Shown: positions 45,150 to 53,697 of the stretch, piece by piece
Layout of the letters: each line of letters opens with the position of its first letter
Position numbering within the stretch: position 1 is the stretch's first letter
Assembly: GCF_021401345.1 (NCBI RefSeq)
Contig: NZ_JACBGE010000020.1
Span: 43,189-107,188 of the forward strand
DNA: 64,000 bases
Direction of reading: 5' to 3'
Source of the DNA: Hydrogenophaga sp. NFH-34
GTDB lineage: Bacteria; Pseudomonadota; Gammaproteobacteria; Burkholderiales; Burkholderiaceae_C
Program-made: the position numbers and the translations under genes
Notes under the pieces: generated by a model
Databases searched by the model: none
Told to the model about the DNA's origin: nothing
What the model saw: only the letters and a program-made list of their open reading frames with translations

Positions 45150-45691
45150 GGGCGTGGCTTCTTGGGGGGTGAAGGACGCTGCAGGCGCAGCACCAAGGTG
45201 CACAGGCCGCCCACGAACAGCGCCAGGCTCAGGCCGCTGCGCCACAGGTTGGCCCGGTTCCAGGCGTGGCGCACGTCGGCCCAGTCGGGCGGCAGGTTGG
45301 CCGCGGTCCACGATTCGGTGAGGTGGTTGAGGGGCAGGTTGACCTCCCGCGTGAACAGCACGATGCCCAGCGCGTAGGCCAGCACGGTCAGCGCCAGCAG
45401 CCGCCACCAGGCGCTGGGCCGTTCGGACCAGGCCATGGCGAGCGCCAGCAGACCCAGTGGCACCGGACCGAAGAAGCAGACGAAGAACCCGGCATGCCGC
45501 ACGTTCCGGTTGAACGCCGACTGCACCTGTGCATAGGTCGGGCCGTCGAGTTCGAGCGTGGCGAGGTTGACGTTGGCGCTGTAGGTGGCGAAGAAGCCGG
45601 CCATCAGGCCCAGCAGCAGCACGGCCAGCAGCTGGGCGGCAAGCGAGAGGGTATTCGGCGATGACGGCCTGGGGTGGGCGGTTGGGTGCAT
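45146..45691 (-). CDS. DUF1772 (anthrone oxygenase-like) membrane protein
   Basis: The product has 181 residues with four hydrophobic segments. The family markers are MAGFFATYSANVNLATLEL near the start, FTREVNLPLNH, and WTAANLPPDWADVRHAWNR near the end. DUF1772 members are small integral membrane proteins, some related to anthrone oxygenases; the bacterial role is unknown. It overlaps the LysE gene and follows the DUF6544 gene by 13 bases. Confidence 0.82.
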   Translation of the reverse strand: MHPTAHPRPSSPNTLSLAAQLLAVLLLGLMAGFFATYSANVNLATLELDGPTYAQVQSAFNRNVRHAGFFVCFFGPVPLGLLALAMAWSERPSAWWRLLALTVLAYALGIVLFTREVNLPLNHLTESWTAANLPPDWADVRHAWNRANLWRSGLSLALFVGGLCTLVLRLQRPSPPKKPRP

Positions 45692-45704
45692 GGTGGGCGG
45701 CGGT

Positions 45705-46607
45705 TCAGGGCTGGGTGAGCAACTGCCATTGGGTGATCCGGCCGTCCCAGAACGGGAGAATCTGGCCCCGGGCGGCGCGCGAGATGACGAAGCGGGTGGG
45801 GATGCGGACCCCGCCGATGAGCTGGTAGTCGCTGCGGCGGACGTGTTCGCCCGAGCCGTGATAGGGCGTGCCGAGGTCGCCGTCCTCCTCTGCGGCCATC
45901 GAGGCGATGCCGCCGTCTGGGCCAAAGCGCACGCGCATGCCCACGGTCTGGCCCCGGTGGCTGACCACGGCCCGCGCACTGTCTGTGTCCACGGGCTCCC
46001 AGTGGATCGCCCCGCCGGGCAGCAGGGCCTGCGGGTAGGTCGGGCTTTCGAGCAACCAGCGGCGCAGAGAGATGCGGTCGAGCTGGGGCGAGCCGGTTTC
46101 GTTGACCACGGTGAGCGCCGAAAGGATGCGGGCCTTCATCTCCATGCGGCCGTCGACATAAGCGTCCCAGGCGCGGGCCCAGACGCCGGGGGCCACCGGT
46201 GTGCGGGCATCGAACATCAAGGCCGGTACCCGGATGCCGGCGGTCTGGTGGGCGCTGGTCGGGTGAAAGCGCTCGCTGCCGGGGCGGCGGAACTGCCCCT
46301 CCATGGTGAACTGCACGGCGTGTCCAGGCACCGGTCCGCCGGGAAAGGCGAACCGGAGATAGCGTTGCACCGGTGCCGGGAGGTCGCGCAGTGCCTCGGG
46401 CCAGGGGACTGGTCGCGCCTCGCCCGTTGGCGTGGCGATCTGTGCGGCGGCCAGCACCCGCTGGTGGTGTTGCTGGATCTGCGCCTCGGTGCGCCAGTGC
46501 GCAACTCCCAGCACGGCGGTGGTGCCCGCACTCAGCAGGACCGCGGCCAGGAGCAACCGCCTTGGCCAGAGACGGGCCGGGGGGAGGGGGTTCTGGGATG
46601 GCGGCAT
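45705..46607 (-). CDS. DUF6544-family protein with an N-terminal membrane anchor
   Basis: The product has 300 residues. A single hydrophobic helix (about 17-35) is followed by a soluble domain. It contains LPAPVQRYLRFAFPGG and FTMEGQFRRPGSERFHP, then FDARTPVAPGVWARAWDAYVDGRMEMKAR, of which the middle part is the most conserved-looking. I place it in DUF6544 (outer-membrane-lipoprotein-like fold) by pattern. Function unknown. Second gene of the group led by the Crp-like regulator. Confidence 0.7.
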   Translation of the reverse strand: MPPSQNPLPPARLWPRRLLLAAVLLSAGTTAVLGVAHWRTEAQIQQHHQRVLAAAQIATPTGEARPVPWPEALRDLPAPVQRYLRFAFPGGPVPGHAVQFTMEGQFRRPGSERFHPTSAHQTAGIRVPALMFDARTPVAPGVWARAWDAYVDGRMEMKARILSALTVVNETGSPQLDRISLRRWLLESPTYPQALLPGGAIHWEPVDTDSARAVVSHRGQTVGMRVRFGPDGGIASMAAEEDGDLGTPYHGSGEHVRRSDYQLIGGVRIPTRFVISRAARGQILPFWDGRITQWQLLTQP

Positions 46608-46661
46608 GGTGTGCTCCTTGGGGGGGAGCCACCACTGTGAGCCTGGCGGCGCGGTGGCGCC

Positions 46662-47249
46662 TTAACCCGGGTTCAGTCGCCGCCGGATGCGCGAGAGCGC
46701 CACATCGGTGATGCCCAGCCAGGAGGCGAGCTGGCGCAGCGGGATGCGGGCGAGCCAGTCCGGGTGTTCGGTCCGCAGGGCCAGGTAGCGTTCGGTGGCG
46801 GTCAGTTGCAGGAAGGCGTGTTCGCGCGCCATCTTGTCTTGCAGCAGGGCGGCAAGCACGCGGTGTTCCAGCGCCTGCCAGGGGGCGAAGCCTGCGGTGG
46901 CGGTGGCCCAGCTGTCCCAAGGCAGGGCCCAGACCTGGCTCGGTTCCAGCGCCTCGACCCAGAAGTGCACCGGCAGCTCGCGCAGCGCCGGGGTGATCGG
47001 CCAGACCAGGGCACCGGCGAGATAGAAGTTCTTGTTGGCGGCCTGGCCGTCGCGGTCGAGGTAATACAGGCGCAAGGCCCCGCGCTCCAGCCACCAGAGA
47101 TGTTGCCAGTGCCCGCCCTCGTGCAGCAGGGCTTGGCCTTTGGCCAGGGCGACCGGCTGCGCCTGCCGGCACAGGGCTGCCGCCGCTGGCGGCAGTGGGC
47201 CGAGCGCGGCACTCAGGTGCTCGATCAAGGGGTGGGGGACTGGGGGCAT
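46662..47249 (-). CDS. Crp/Fnr-family regulator (cNMP-binding domain), divergent from mnmG
   Basis: The product has 195 residues from ATG 47249; an upstream TTG at 47279 adds ten residues. The cNMP-type barrel (about 35-120; ALAKGQALLHEGGHWQHLWWLERGAL) is followed by a short HTH ending RQLASWLGITDVALSRIRRRLNPG. This C-terminal form is common in regulators of small membrane-protein operons. It probably controls the DUF6544-DUF1772-LysE genes downstream. Confidence 0.85.
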   Translation of the reverse strand: MPPVPHPLIEHLSAALGPLPPAAAALCRQAQPVALAKGQALLHEGGHWQHLWWLERGALRLYYLDRDGQAANKNFYLAGALVWPITPALRELPVHFWVEALEPSQVWALPWDSWATATAGFAPWQALEHRVLAALLQDKMAREHAFLQLTATERYLALRTEHPDWLARIPLRQLASWLGITDVALSRIRRRLNPG

Positions 47250-47317
47250 GTCTGCAGGCGCCGGGGCTTGATGGGACAATAACGGGTTCGCGCGGGCCGG
47301 GGCAGGCCTGCCGCCAC

Positions 47318-47333
47318 TGTTTCACGTGAAACA
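47318..47333. promoter_or_regulatory. parS site 1 (perfect)
   Basis: TGTTTCACGTGAAACA is the exact 16-base ParB-binding palindrome. It lies in the mnmG leader, 51 bases before the start codon. Confidence 0.95.
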
Positions 47334-47384
47334 GTCTTTGCATTGTCGGGCTGGCTGGGATCGCCGCCGCCCTGGAGCACCCTC

Positions 47385-49382
47385 ATGTTGTACCCACAGG
47401 AATTTGACGTCATCGTCGTTGGCGGTGGCCATGCCGGCACCGAAGCCGCGTTGGCCGCCGCGCGCATGGGCTGCGCCACGCTGCTGCTCACCCACAACAT
47501 CGAGACGCTGGGCCAGATGAGCTGCAACCCCAGCATCGGCGGCATCGGCAAGGGCCATCTGGTCAAAGAGGTGGACGCGCTGGGCGGGGCGATGGCGCTG
47601 GCCACGGACGAGGGCGGCATCCAGTTCCGCATCCTCAACAGCAGCAAGGGTCCGGCTGTGCGCGCCACCCGCGCCCAGGCCGACCGCATCCTGTACAAGG
47701 CCGCGATCCGCCGCATGCTGGAGAACCAGCCCAACCTCTGGCTGTTCCAGCAGGCGGTGGACGACCTGATGGTGGAAGGCGACCGGGTCGTCGGCGCGGT
47801 GACGCAGGTCGGCATCCGCTTCCGCAGCCGCACCGTGGTGCTGACGGCGGGCACCTTCCTGGACGGCAAGATCCACGTCGGCCTGAACAACTACGCGGCG
47901 GGCCGGGCGGGCGATCCGCCGGCCGTGTCCCTGTCCGCACGGCTGAAGGAGCTCAAGCTGCCGCAAGGCCGCCTGAAAACCGGCACGCCGCCGCGCATCG
48001 ACGGCCGAACGATTGACTGGTCCAAATGCACCGAGCAGCCCGGCGACGGCGTGCCCGGTGGCCTGAATCCCGACGGGCCGGTGCCGGTGTTCAGCTTCAT
48101 GGGCCACACGTCCATGCACCCGCGCCAGATTCCCTGCTGGATCACCCACACCAACGCCCGCACGCACGAGATCATTCGCTCCGGCTTCGACCGCAGCCCC
48201 ATGTTCACCGGCAAGATCGAGGGCGTGGGCCCGCGCTATTGCCCCAGCGTGGAAGACAAGATCAATCGCTTCGCCGACAAAGACAGCCACCAGATCTTCC
48301 TGGAGCCCGAGGGCCTGACCACGCACGAGGTCTACCCCAACGGCATCAGCACCAGCCTGCCGTTCGACATCCAGTACGCGCTGGTGCGCAGCATGCCGGG
48401 GCTGGAAAACGCCCACATCCTGCGCCCGGGTTATGCCATCGAGTACGACTACTTCGACCCGCGTTCGCTCAAGGCCAGCTTCGAGACGAAGCAGATCCAG
48501 GGCCTGTTCTTCGCCGGTCAGATCAACGGCACCACCGGCTATGAAGAGGCGGCGGCCCAGGGCCTGTTCGCCGGCCTGAATGCTGCGCTGCAGTGCCAGG
48601 GCAAAGACGCCTGGCTGCCGCGCCGCGACGAGGCCTACCTGGGGGTGCTGGTCGACGACCTGGTGACCCAGGGCGTGACCGAGCCCTATCGCATGTTCAC
48701 CAGCCGGGCCGAGTTCCGCCTGCAGCTGCGGGAGGACAACGCCGACATGCGCCTGACCGAGCAGGGCCGGGTGATGGGGCTGGTGGATGACGCCCGCTGG
48801 GACGCCTTCAGCCGCAAGCGCGACGCGGTTTCACGTGAAACAGAGCGTCTGAAATCCACCTGGGTGAATCCGCGCATCCTGGAGGCGGCCGAATCCGAGC
48901 GGGTGCTGGGCAAGGCCATTGAGCGCGAATACAACCTGTTCGATCTGCTGCGCCGGCCGGGCGTGTCGTACCCGGAACTGATGGGCATGGGCGAAGGGCG
49001 CTGGGCGCCTGCCACCAAGGCGGATGACGCCGACGCCCGTCCCGTGGTTTCACGTGAAACACTGGGCGAGCTGCACGACGCGGTGGTGGAGCAGGTGGAG
49101 ATCGCCGCCAAGTACTCGGGCTACATCGACCGGCAGAAGGACGAGGTGGAACGCGCTGCGCACTACGAGCACCTGAAGCTGCCGCCCGATCTGGACTACG
49201 CCCAGGTCACGGCCCTGTCCTTCGAGGCGCGGCAGAAGCTGGCCAAGCACCGACCGGAAACGCTGGGCCAGGCCTCGCGCATCTCTGGCATCACCCCGGC
49301 CAGCATTTCCTTGCTGATGATTCACCTGAAGAAGGGTGGCTTCAAGGGTTTCGCCCGCACCGCGGAAACCCAGAACGCATGA
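47385..49382 (+). CDS. mnmG: tRNA uridine-5-carboxymethylaminomethyl modification enzyme MnmG (GidA)
   Basis: The product has 665 residues. The FAD motif is [20 protein letters not shown] at the N-terminus. Family signatures [11 protein letters not shown] and [17 protein letters not shown] are present. With MnmE it modifies the wobble uridine of several tRNAs. ATG 47385 has GGAG upstream; the frame from 47343 adds 14 non-family residues. Two parS sites lie inside the gene and both encode Val-Ser-Arg-Glu-Thr. The stop overlaps rsmG. Confidence 0.97.
   Translation: MLYPQEFDVIVVGGGHAGTEAALAAARMGCATLLLTHNIETLGQMSCNPSIGGIGKGHLVKEVDALGGAMALATDEGGIQFRILNSSKGPAVRATRAQADRILYKAAIRRMLENQPNLWLFQQAVDDLMVEGDRVVGAVTQVGIRFRSRTVVLTAGTFLDGKIHVGLNNYAAGRAGDPPAVSLSARLKELKLPQGRLKTGTPPRIDGRTIDWSKCTEQPGDGVPGGLNPDGPVPVFSFMGHTSMHPRQIPCWITHTNARTHEIIRSGFDRSPMFTGKIEGVGPRYCPSVEDKINRFADKDSHQIFLEPEGLTTHEVYPNGISTSLPFDIQYALVRSMPGLENAHILRPGYAIEYDYFDPRSLKASFETKQIQGLFFAGQINGTTGYEEAAAQGLFAGLNAALQCQGKDAWLPRRDEAYLGVLVDDLVTQGVTEPYRMFTSRAEFRLQLREDNADMRLTEQGRVMGLVDDARWDAFSRKRDAVSRETERLKSTWVNPRILEAAESERVLGKAIEREYNLFDLLRRPGVSYPELMGMGEGRWAPATKADDADARPVVSRETLGELHDAVVEQVEIAAKYSGYIDRQKDEVERAAHYEHLKLPPDLDYAQVTALSFEARQKLAKHRPETLGQASRISGITPASISLLMIHLKKGGFKGFARTAETQNA
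48827..48842. promoter_or_regulatory. parS site 2, inside mnmG
   Basis: GGTTTCACGTGAAACA matches the parS palindrome at 15 of 16 bases. It is read in frame as Val-Ser-Arg-Glu-Thr. Confidence 0.9.
49046..49061. promoter_or_regulatory. parS site 3, inside mnmG
   Basis: GGTTTCACGTGAAACA again, 15 of 16 bases, and again coding Val-Ser-Arg-Glu-Thr, 219 bases after site 2. Confidence 0.9.
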
Positions 49383-50155
49383 GCGCCGCGAATCTGAAGC
49401 CGGCGCTGGAAGCCGGGCTGCGCGAACTCGGGCTGAATCTGTCCGAGGCCCAGGTGGACCAGTTGCTGGCCTACCAGGACCTGATCGCCAAGTGGAACAA
49501 GGTCTACAACCTGACGGCAGTGCGCGACCCGCAGGAAATGCTGACGCACCACCTGCTCGACAGCCTGGCGGCCATTCCGCCGCTGCTGCGGCAGATAGGG
49601 GCGCAGCCAGGTTTCGCCGCCGGGCCGCCCCAAGGTGAAACAGCCCCTGGACTCGGCGAAGACCAGGGCCCTTCCCGGTCTTGGGGCAGCGACCCGCAGA
49701 GCGGTGGAGCGGGGGGCGCGCCCATTCGGCTTCTCGACGTGGGCTCGGGGGGCGGCTTGCCGGGTGTGGTGATTGCCATCACCTGTCCGCAGATCGAGGT
49801 GCACTGCGTGGACACGGTGCTCAAAAAGGCAACCTTCATCCAGCAGGTGGCCGCGTCGCTGAAGCTGCCGAACCTGCGAGGGATTCATGCGCGGGTCGAA
49901 TCGCTGAAAGCGGAGGAGGGCGGCGGGTACGACGTGGTCTGTTCGCGGGCCTTTGCTTCGCTGGTGGACTTCACCACCTGGTCGCGGGCGGCGCTCAAGC
50001 CGGGGGCGGTGTGGATGGCGATGAAGGGCAAACACCCGGTGGACGAACTGGCGGTGCTGCCGGCCGAGGTGTCGGTGTTTCACGTGGAACAGTTGAAGGT
50101 GCCGGGGCTGGAGGCTGAGCGGTGCATTGTCTGGCTGCGGCCTGCTGTCTCTTGA
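49379..50155 (+). CDS. rsmG: 16S rRNA (guanine527-N7)-methyltransferase RsmG (GidB) with an internal insertion
   Basis: The product has 258 residues against about 207 in E. coli. The N-terminal helix region ([18 protein letters not shown]) and the SAM-binding motif [12 protein letters not shown] are normal, and [11 protein letters not shown] follows. Between [12 protein letters not shown] and the SAM motif lie about 45 residues (71-115), rich in Gly, Pro, Ser and Gln, where the family has only a few. The insertion keeps the frame and looks like a repeat element. A parS variant lies near the end. The stop codon is within the left tip of a long inverted repeat. Confidence 0.92.
   Translation: MSAANLKPALEAGLRELGLNLSEAQVDQLLAYQDLIAKWNKVYNLTAVRDPQEMLTHHLLDSLAAIPPLLRQIGAQPGFAAGPPQGETAPGLGEDQGPSRSWGSDPQSGGAGGAPIRLLDVGSGGGLPGVVIAITCPQIEVHCVDTVLKKATFIQQVAASLKLPNLRGIHARVESLKAEEGGGYDVVCSRAFASLVDFTTWSRAALKPGAVWMAMKGKHPVDELAVLPAEVSVFHVEQLKVPGLEAERCIVWLRPAVS
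50076..50091. promoter_or_regulatory. parS site 4, inside rsmG
   Basis: TGTTTCACGTGGAACA matches parS at 15 of 16 bases; the same variant on the other strand is an accepted parS form. It is read as Val-Phe-His-Val-Glu-Gln. Confidence 0.85.
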
Positions 50156-50570
50156 GTTCGGTGTATTTCGCTCATTGACCTCGCGCCAGGCCATTGGCGA
50201 TGTGCGCGTTCTCCGGCCCACGCTTGCGGGCTGGTCGATGGGTCCGTAGAAACCTTCTCGTCAACCCTGGGCCGGTCCGTCGCCTTGAGGGCAACCGCGA
50301 ATGGGGCCTGCGCCCGCGCACATCGCCAACGGCCTGTGAGCTGCAACGCGGGTGCACCACCGCTGGTTCGTCCGGGTCTTGCTGGAGGGGGCTGTGGCGT
50401 GTGGATGGGCGGCGGGACGATTCGCGGTTGCCCACTTGGCGGCGCATAGGCCCGGCGTTGACGAGGCAACGCAAGCGCTCAGACCCATCAGACCGCGAGC
50501 TGGACCAGAGCCCAGTCACGCGACGCAGCCCCCTCAGAAGCAACAGTTGAGCGAAACAAGCGGAACTCAA
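50152..50570. repeat. 419-bp in-register inverted repeat between rsmG and lysE
   Basis: The two halves are mirror images about position 50361 without any length change. TTGAGTTC (50152) faces GGAACTCAA (50562-50570). TTTCGCTCA (50166-50174) faces TGAGCGAAA (50548-50556). GTCAAC (50260-50265) faces GTTGAC (50457-50462). GGGCAACCGCGAAT (50289-50302) faces its exact complement at 50420-50433. Similarity falls near the centre. ORFs on both strands (118 and 141 codons) resemble each other because of the symmetry and are not credible genes. No other gene lies in the 486-base gap after rsmG. Confidence 0.85.
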
Positions 50571-50641
50571 ACCACAAAGCCAGCCGAAAGAAAACACCCC
50601 TCACGTAAACTCGACCGTCTGCACATCCCCAGAGAGCCTCC

Positions 50642-51256
50642 ATGTTCGGCATTGCTGACTACGGCGCCTTCGTCGCCGCCATCGTTCTGTTCCTCGCCAT
50701 CCCCGGCCCGGGCAACCTGGCCCTCATCACCTCCACTGGCAAAGGCGGTATCCGGGGCGGCATGGCTGCCACCTTCGGCGTCATCGCTGGCGACCAGGTT
50801 CTGATGTGGGCCGCCGTCGCCGGCGTGGCTGCACTGCTCGCCGCCTACCCGGCCGCCTTTGCCTTCGTGCAATGGGCCGGCGCCGCCTACCTCGCCTGGC
50901 TCGGCTTCAAGATGCTCACCGCCAAACCCGGCGATGCGCCCATCCTCAACATCCGCCCCAGCCAGTTCCTCCAGCAGGCCCTCACCATCACCCTGCTCAA
51001 CCCCAAGGCCATCGTCTTCTACATGGCCTTCTTCCCGCTCTTCGTCGACCCGGCCCGCCACCAGGGCCTGATCACCTTCGGCGCCATGGCGGCCACCGTC
51101 GCGGTTCTGACGTTTCTCTATGGCTTGACCGCCGTCCTGCTCACCCACTTTCTGGCCGAACGCATGCGCGCCAACCCGCGCATCACCCAAGCACTGAACA
51201 AGCTGGCCGGCGTCTTCCTCATTGGGTTTGGCGTCAAGCTGGCCATCTCCAAATAA
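50642..51256 (+). CDS. LysE/RhtB-family amino acid exporter
   Basis: The product has 204 residues with six hydrophobic helices. The family start FLAIPGPGNLALITSTGKGG and the later NPKAIVFYMAFFPLF motif are both present. The substrate is unknown. It sits between rsmG and parA, 20 bases before the parA ATG, so it may be co-transcribed with parA. This is an unusual guest in a partition operon. It is unrelated in position to the second LysE gene at 44514. Confidence 0.9.
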   Translation: MFGIADYGAFVAAIVLFLAIPGPGNLALITSTGKGGIRGGMAATFGVIAGDQVLMWAAVAGVAALLAAYPAAFAFVQWAGAAYLAWLGFKMLTAKPGDAPILNIRPSQFLQQALTITLLNPKAIVFYMAFFPLFVDPARHQGLITFGAMAATVAVLTFLYGLTAVLLTHFLAERMRANPRITQALNKLAGVFLIGFGVKLAISK

Positions 51257-51276
51257 GCAGACCGGGGTTTGACACG

Positions 51277-52047
51277 ATGGCCAAGATTTTTTGTATCGCC
51301 AACCAGAAGGGCGGCGTCGGCAAGACCACCACCACCGTCAACCTGGCCGCCGGGCTGGCCAAGATCGGGCAGCGTGTGCTGATGGTCGATCTCGACCCGC
51401 AGGGCAACGCCACCATGGGTTCGGGTGTGGACAAGCGCAGCATGGCGCTCTCGGTCTACGACGTGCTGCTGGAGTCGGCCACCGTGGCCGAGGCCGCCAT
51501 CCTCGCGGACAAGTGCGGCTACCACGTGCTCGGCGCCAACCGCGAACTGGCGGGTGCCGAGGTTGAACTGGTCGAACTGGAACGGCGCGACCAGCGCCTG
51601 AAAACCGCGCTCGCCGCGGTCGACGCCGACTACGACTTCGTGCTCATCGACTGCCCGCCCTCTCTGAGCATGCTCACCCTCAATGGCCTGTGCTCGGCGC
51701 ACGGCGTGATCGTGCCCATGCAGTGCGAGTACTTCGCGCTGGAAGGCCTGACCGACCTGGTCAATACCATCAAGCAGGTGCACGCCAACCTCAACAAGGA
51801 CCTGCAGATCATCGGCCTGCTGCGCGTCATGTTCGACCCGCGCATCACGCTGCAGCAGCAGGTCAGCGACCAGCTCAAGGCCCACTTTGGCGACAAGGTG
51901 TTCAACAGCGTCATCCCGCGCAACGTGCGCCTGGCCGAGGCGCCCAGCTACGGCCTGCCCGGCGTGGTGTTCGACCCGTCGGCGCGCGGCAGCCAGGCCT
52001 TCGTGGCCTTTGCCACCGAGATGGTTGAGCGCATTCAATCGATGTGA
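51277..52047 (+). CDS. parA: Chromosome partition ATPase ParA (Soj)
   Basis: The product has 256 residues. The deviant Walker A motif [16 protein letters not shown] is at residues 9-24. VDLDPQGNAT and LIDCPPSLSMLTLN follow as expected. The lack of an N-terminal HTH marks it as a chromosomal (type Ia-like, Soj) ParA. It moves ParB-parS complexes and so segregates origins. ATG 51277 is the family start. The four parS sites upstream and parB downstream complete the system. Confidence 0.97.
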   Translation: MAKIFCIANQKGGVGKTTTTVNLAAGLAKIGQRVLMVDLDPQGNATMGSGVDKRSMALSVYDVLLESATVAEAAILADKCGYHVLGANRELAGAEVELVELERRDQRLKTALAAVDADYDFVLIDCPPSLSMLTLNGLCSAHGVIVPMQCEYFALEGLTDLVNTIKQVHANLNKDLQIIGLLRVMFDPRITLQQQVSDQLKAHFGDKVFNSVIPRNVRLAEAPSYGLPGVVFDPSARGSQAFVAFATEMVERIQSM

Positions 52048-52071
52048 GCGCCTGCTTTCTCTAAAGGCTCC

Positions 52072-52620
52072 ATGAAACCTGAAAATGTCCTGATCCTTCC
52101 CGGCTGGCAGAGCAGTGGTCCCGAACACTGGCAAAGCCGCTGGGAAGTTCTGTACGGCTACCGGCGGGTGGACCAACACGACTGGATGACCCCGCGCCGG
52201 GGCGACTGGATTGCCCGGCTGGAAGACGTGATCCTCGGTTGCGACGGCCCGGTGGTGCTGGTGGCCCACAGCCTGGGCTGCATCCTCACCGCCGCCTGGG
52301 CCCAGGTCTCGCGCAGTACCGCCCGTGTACAGGGCGCGCTGCTGGTGGCTCCCGGGGATCCGGAGCGCGACGAACTGCGGCCACTGCTGCCGAGCTGGGC
52401 CCCCATCGTGCGCGACCGCTTGCCGTTCCCCGGCATCCTGGCCGGCAGCCGCAACGACCCGTATTGCGGCTTCGAGAAAGCCCAGTCGCTGGCCCAGAGC
52501 TGGGGCGCGCATTTCATCGACTGCGGCGAATGCGGCCACATCAACGCCGAGTCCGGCCTGGGCGACTGGCCCGAAGGGCGGGCCTGGCTGACCGAACTGA
52601 CGAACCCGAAAGACAACTGA
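52072..52620 (+). CDS. RBBP9/YdeN-family alpha/beta hydrolase
   Basis: The product has 182 residues. The opening LILPGWQSSGPEHWQSRWE is typical of the RBBP9/YdeN family. The nucleophile elbow is LVAHSLGC, the acid lies in SRNDPYCG and the His in GHINAESG. It is a small cytoplasmic serine hydrolase of unknown substrate. It lies between parA and parB, with a two-base gap to parB, so it must be transcribed with the partition genes. Confidence 0.88.
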   Translation: MKPENVLILPGWQSSGPEHWQSRWEVLYGYRRVDQHDWMTPRRGDWIARLEDVILGCDGPVVLVAHSLGCILTAAWAQVSRSTARVQGALLVAPGDPERDELRPLLPSWAPIVRDRLPFPGILAGSRNDPYCGFEKAQSLAQSWGAHFIDCGECGHINAESGLGDWPEGRAWLTELTNPKDN

Positions 52621-52622
52621 CC

Positions 52623-53543
52623 ATGGTCACCAAGAAACCCAAGGGCCTCGGCCGCGGACTCGAAGCCCTGCTGGGCCCCAAGGTGGCAGAGGGCGCCGCC
52701 GCCGCGCCCGCTGCCGAGGGCACGCCCAGCCAGTTGCCGCTGGACCAGATGGTGGCCGGCGTCTACCAGCCGCGCACGCGCATGGACGAGGGCGCGCTCT
52801 ACGAACTGGCCGAGAGCATCAAGGCGCAGGGCATCATGCAGCCCATCCTGGTGCGCAAGCTGGCCGATGGGCCGCATGCGGGCAAGTACGAAATCATCGC
52901 GGGCGAGCGCCGTTTCCGCGCCTCGAAGCTGGCCGGCCTGACCGAGGTGCCGGTGCTGGTGCGCGACGTGCCCAACGAGGCGGCGGCCGCGATGGCGTTG
53001 ATCGAGAACATCCAGCGCGAAGACCTGAACCCGCTGGAAGAGGCGCAGGGCCTGCAGCGCTTGGTCAAGGAATTCGGCCTGACGCACGAGCAGGCGGCGC
53101 AGGCCGTGGGCCGCTCGCGCTCGGCGGCGTCGAACCTGCTGCGCCTGCTGCAACTGGCCGAGCCGGTGCAGACCATGCTGATGGCGGGTGACATCGACAT
53201 GGGCCACGCGCGCGCGCTGCTGGCACTGGACAAGGCGGCCCAGATCACGGCCGGCAACCAGATCGCGGCCAAGAAGCTGTCGGTGCGCGAGGCCGAGAAC
53301 CTGGTCAAGAAGATCGGCGCCGAATTCAATCTGGTGCCGCAAAAACCCAAGAAGGAAAAGTCGCGCGACATCCGCCGGGTGGAAGAGGAGCTGTCCGACC
53401 TGCTGACGGCCGAGGTCGAGGTCCGGGTCAAGAAGCGCGTCAAGCGCCACGGCCGGGTCGAGGAGATGGGCGAACTCGCGATCCAGTTCGGCTCGCTGGA
53501 CGAACTCAACGGTCTGATCGACAAGCTCAGAAACGAGCGCTGA
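52623..53543 (+). CDS. parB: Chromosome partition protein ParB (Spo0J), CTPase
   Basis: The product has 306 residues. KPKGLGRGLEALLG is the ParA-interacting N-terminus. The CTP-binding motif GERRFRAS is present, and ENIQREDLNPLEEAQ precedes the HTH (LTHEQAAQAVGRSRSAASN). A basic linker and the C-terminal dimerisation domain close the protein. It binds parS and spreads along DNA. A terminator follows 20 bases after the stop. Confidence 0.97.
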   Translation: MVTKKPKGLGRGLEALLGPKVAEGAAAAPAAEGTPSQLPLDQMVAGVYQPRTRMDEGALYELAESIKAQGIMQPILVRKLADGPHAGKYEIIAGERRFRASKLAGLTEVPVLVRDVPNEAAAAMALIENIQREDLNPLEEAQGLQRLVKEFGLTHEQAAQAVGRSRSAASNLLRLLQLAEPVQTMLMAGDIDMGHARALLALDKAAQITAGNQIAAKKLSVREAENLVKKIGAEFNLVPQKPKKEKSRDIRRVEEELSDLLTAEVEVRVKKRVKRHGRVEEMGELAIQFGSLDELNGLIDKLRNER

Positions 53544-53562
53544 GCCGCGGGCAAGCCCAAAG

Positions 53563-53590
53563 AAAAAGGCCTCCAGGTGGAGGCCTTTTT
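53563..53590. terminator. Bidirectional terminator after parB
   Basis: AAAAAGGCCTCC and GGAGGCCTTTTT form a perfect stem with an AGGT loop. The A and T tracts on both sides allow it to stop transcripts from parB and from the convergent CsgG-like gene. Confidence 0.92.
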
Positions 53591-53603
53591 GATGGCGTCG
53601 CGC

Positions 53604-53697
53604 CAGCGTCCAGAACGCCGCGGAACCGGCTCTGCCGGGCCGCCAGCGTTGTCCCCCCTAGGGGGGAAGCCGCGCAGCGGCGCAGGGGGGCGCTTAG
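53604..53697 (-). repeat. Dispersed GC-rich intergenic repeat, copy F (inverted)
   Basis: On the minus strand it reads CCCCCCTGCGCCGCTGCGCG at one end and CCCGGCAGAGCCGGTTCC at the other. It lies between the parB terminator and the CsgG-like gene and overlaps its stop by a few bases. Confidence 0.6.

Noticed and set aside
50194..50550. A 118-codon ORF between rsmG and lysE, with a similar ORF on the other strand
   Set aside because: The two ORFs resemble each other because the DNA is an inverted repeat; neither has a domain or a convincing start.
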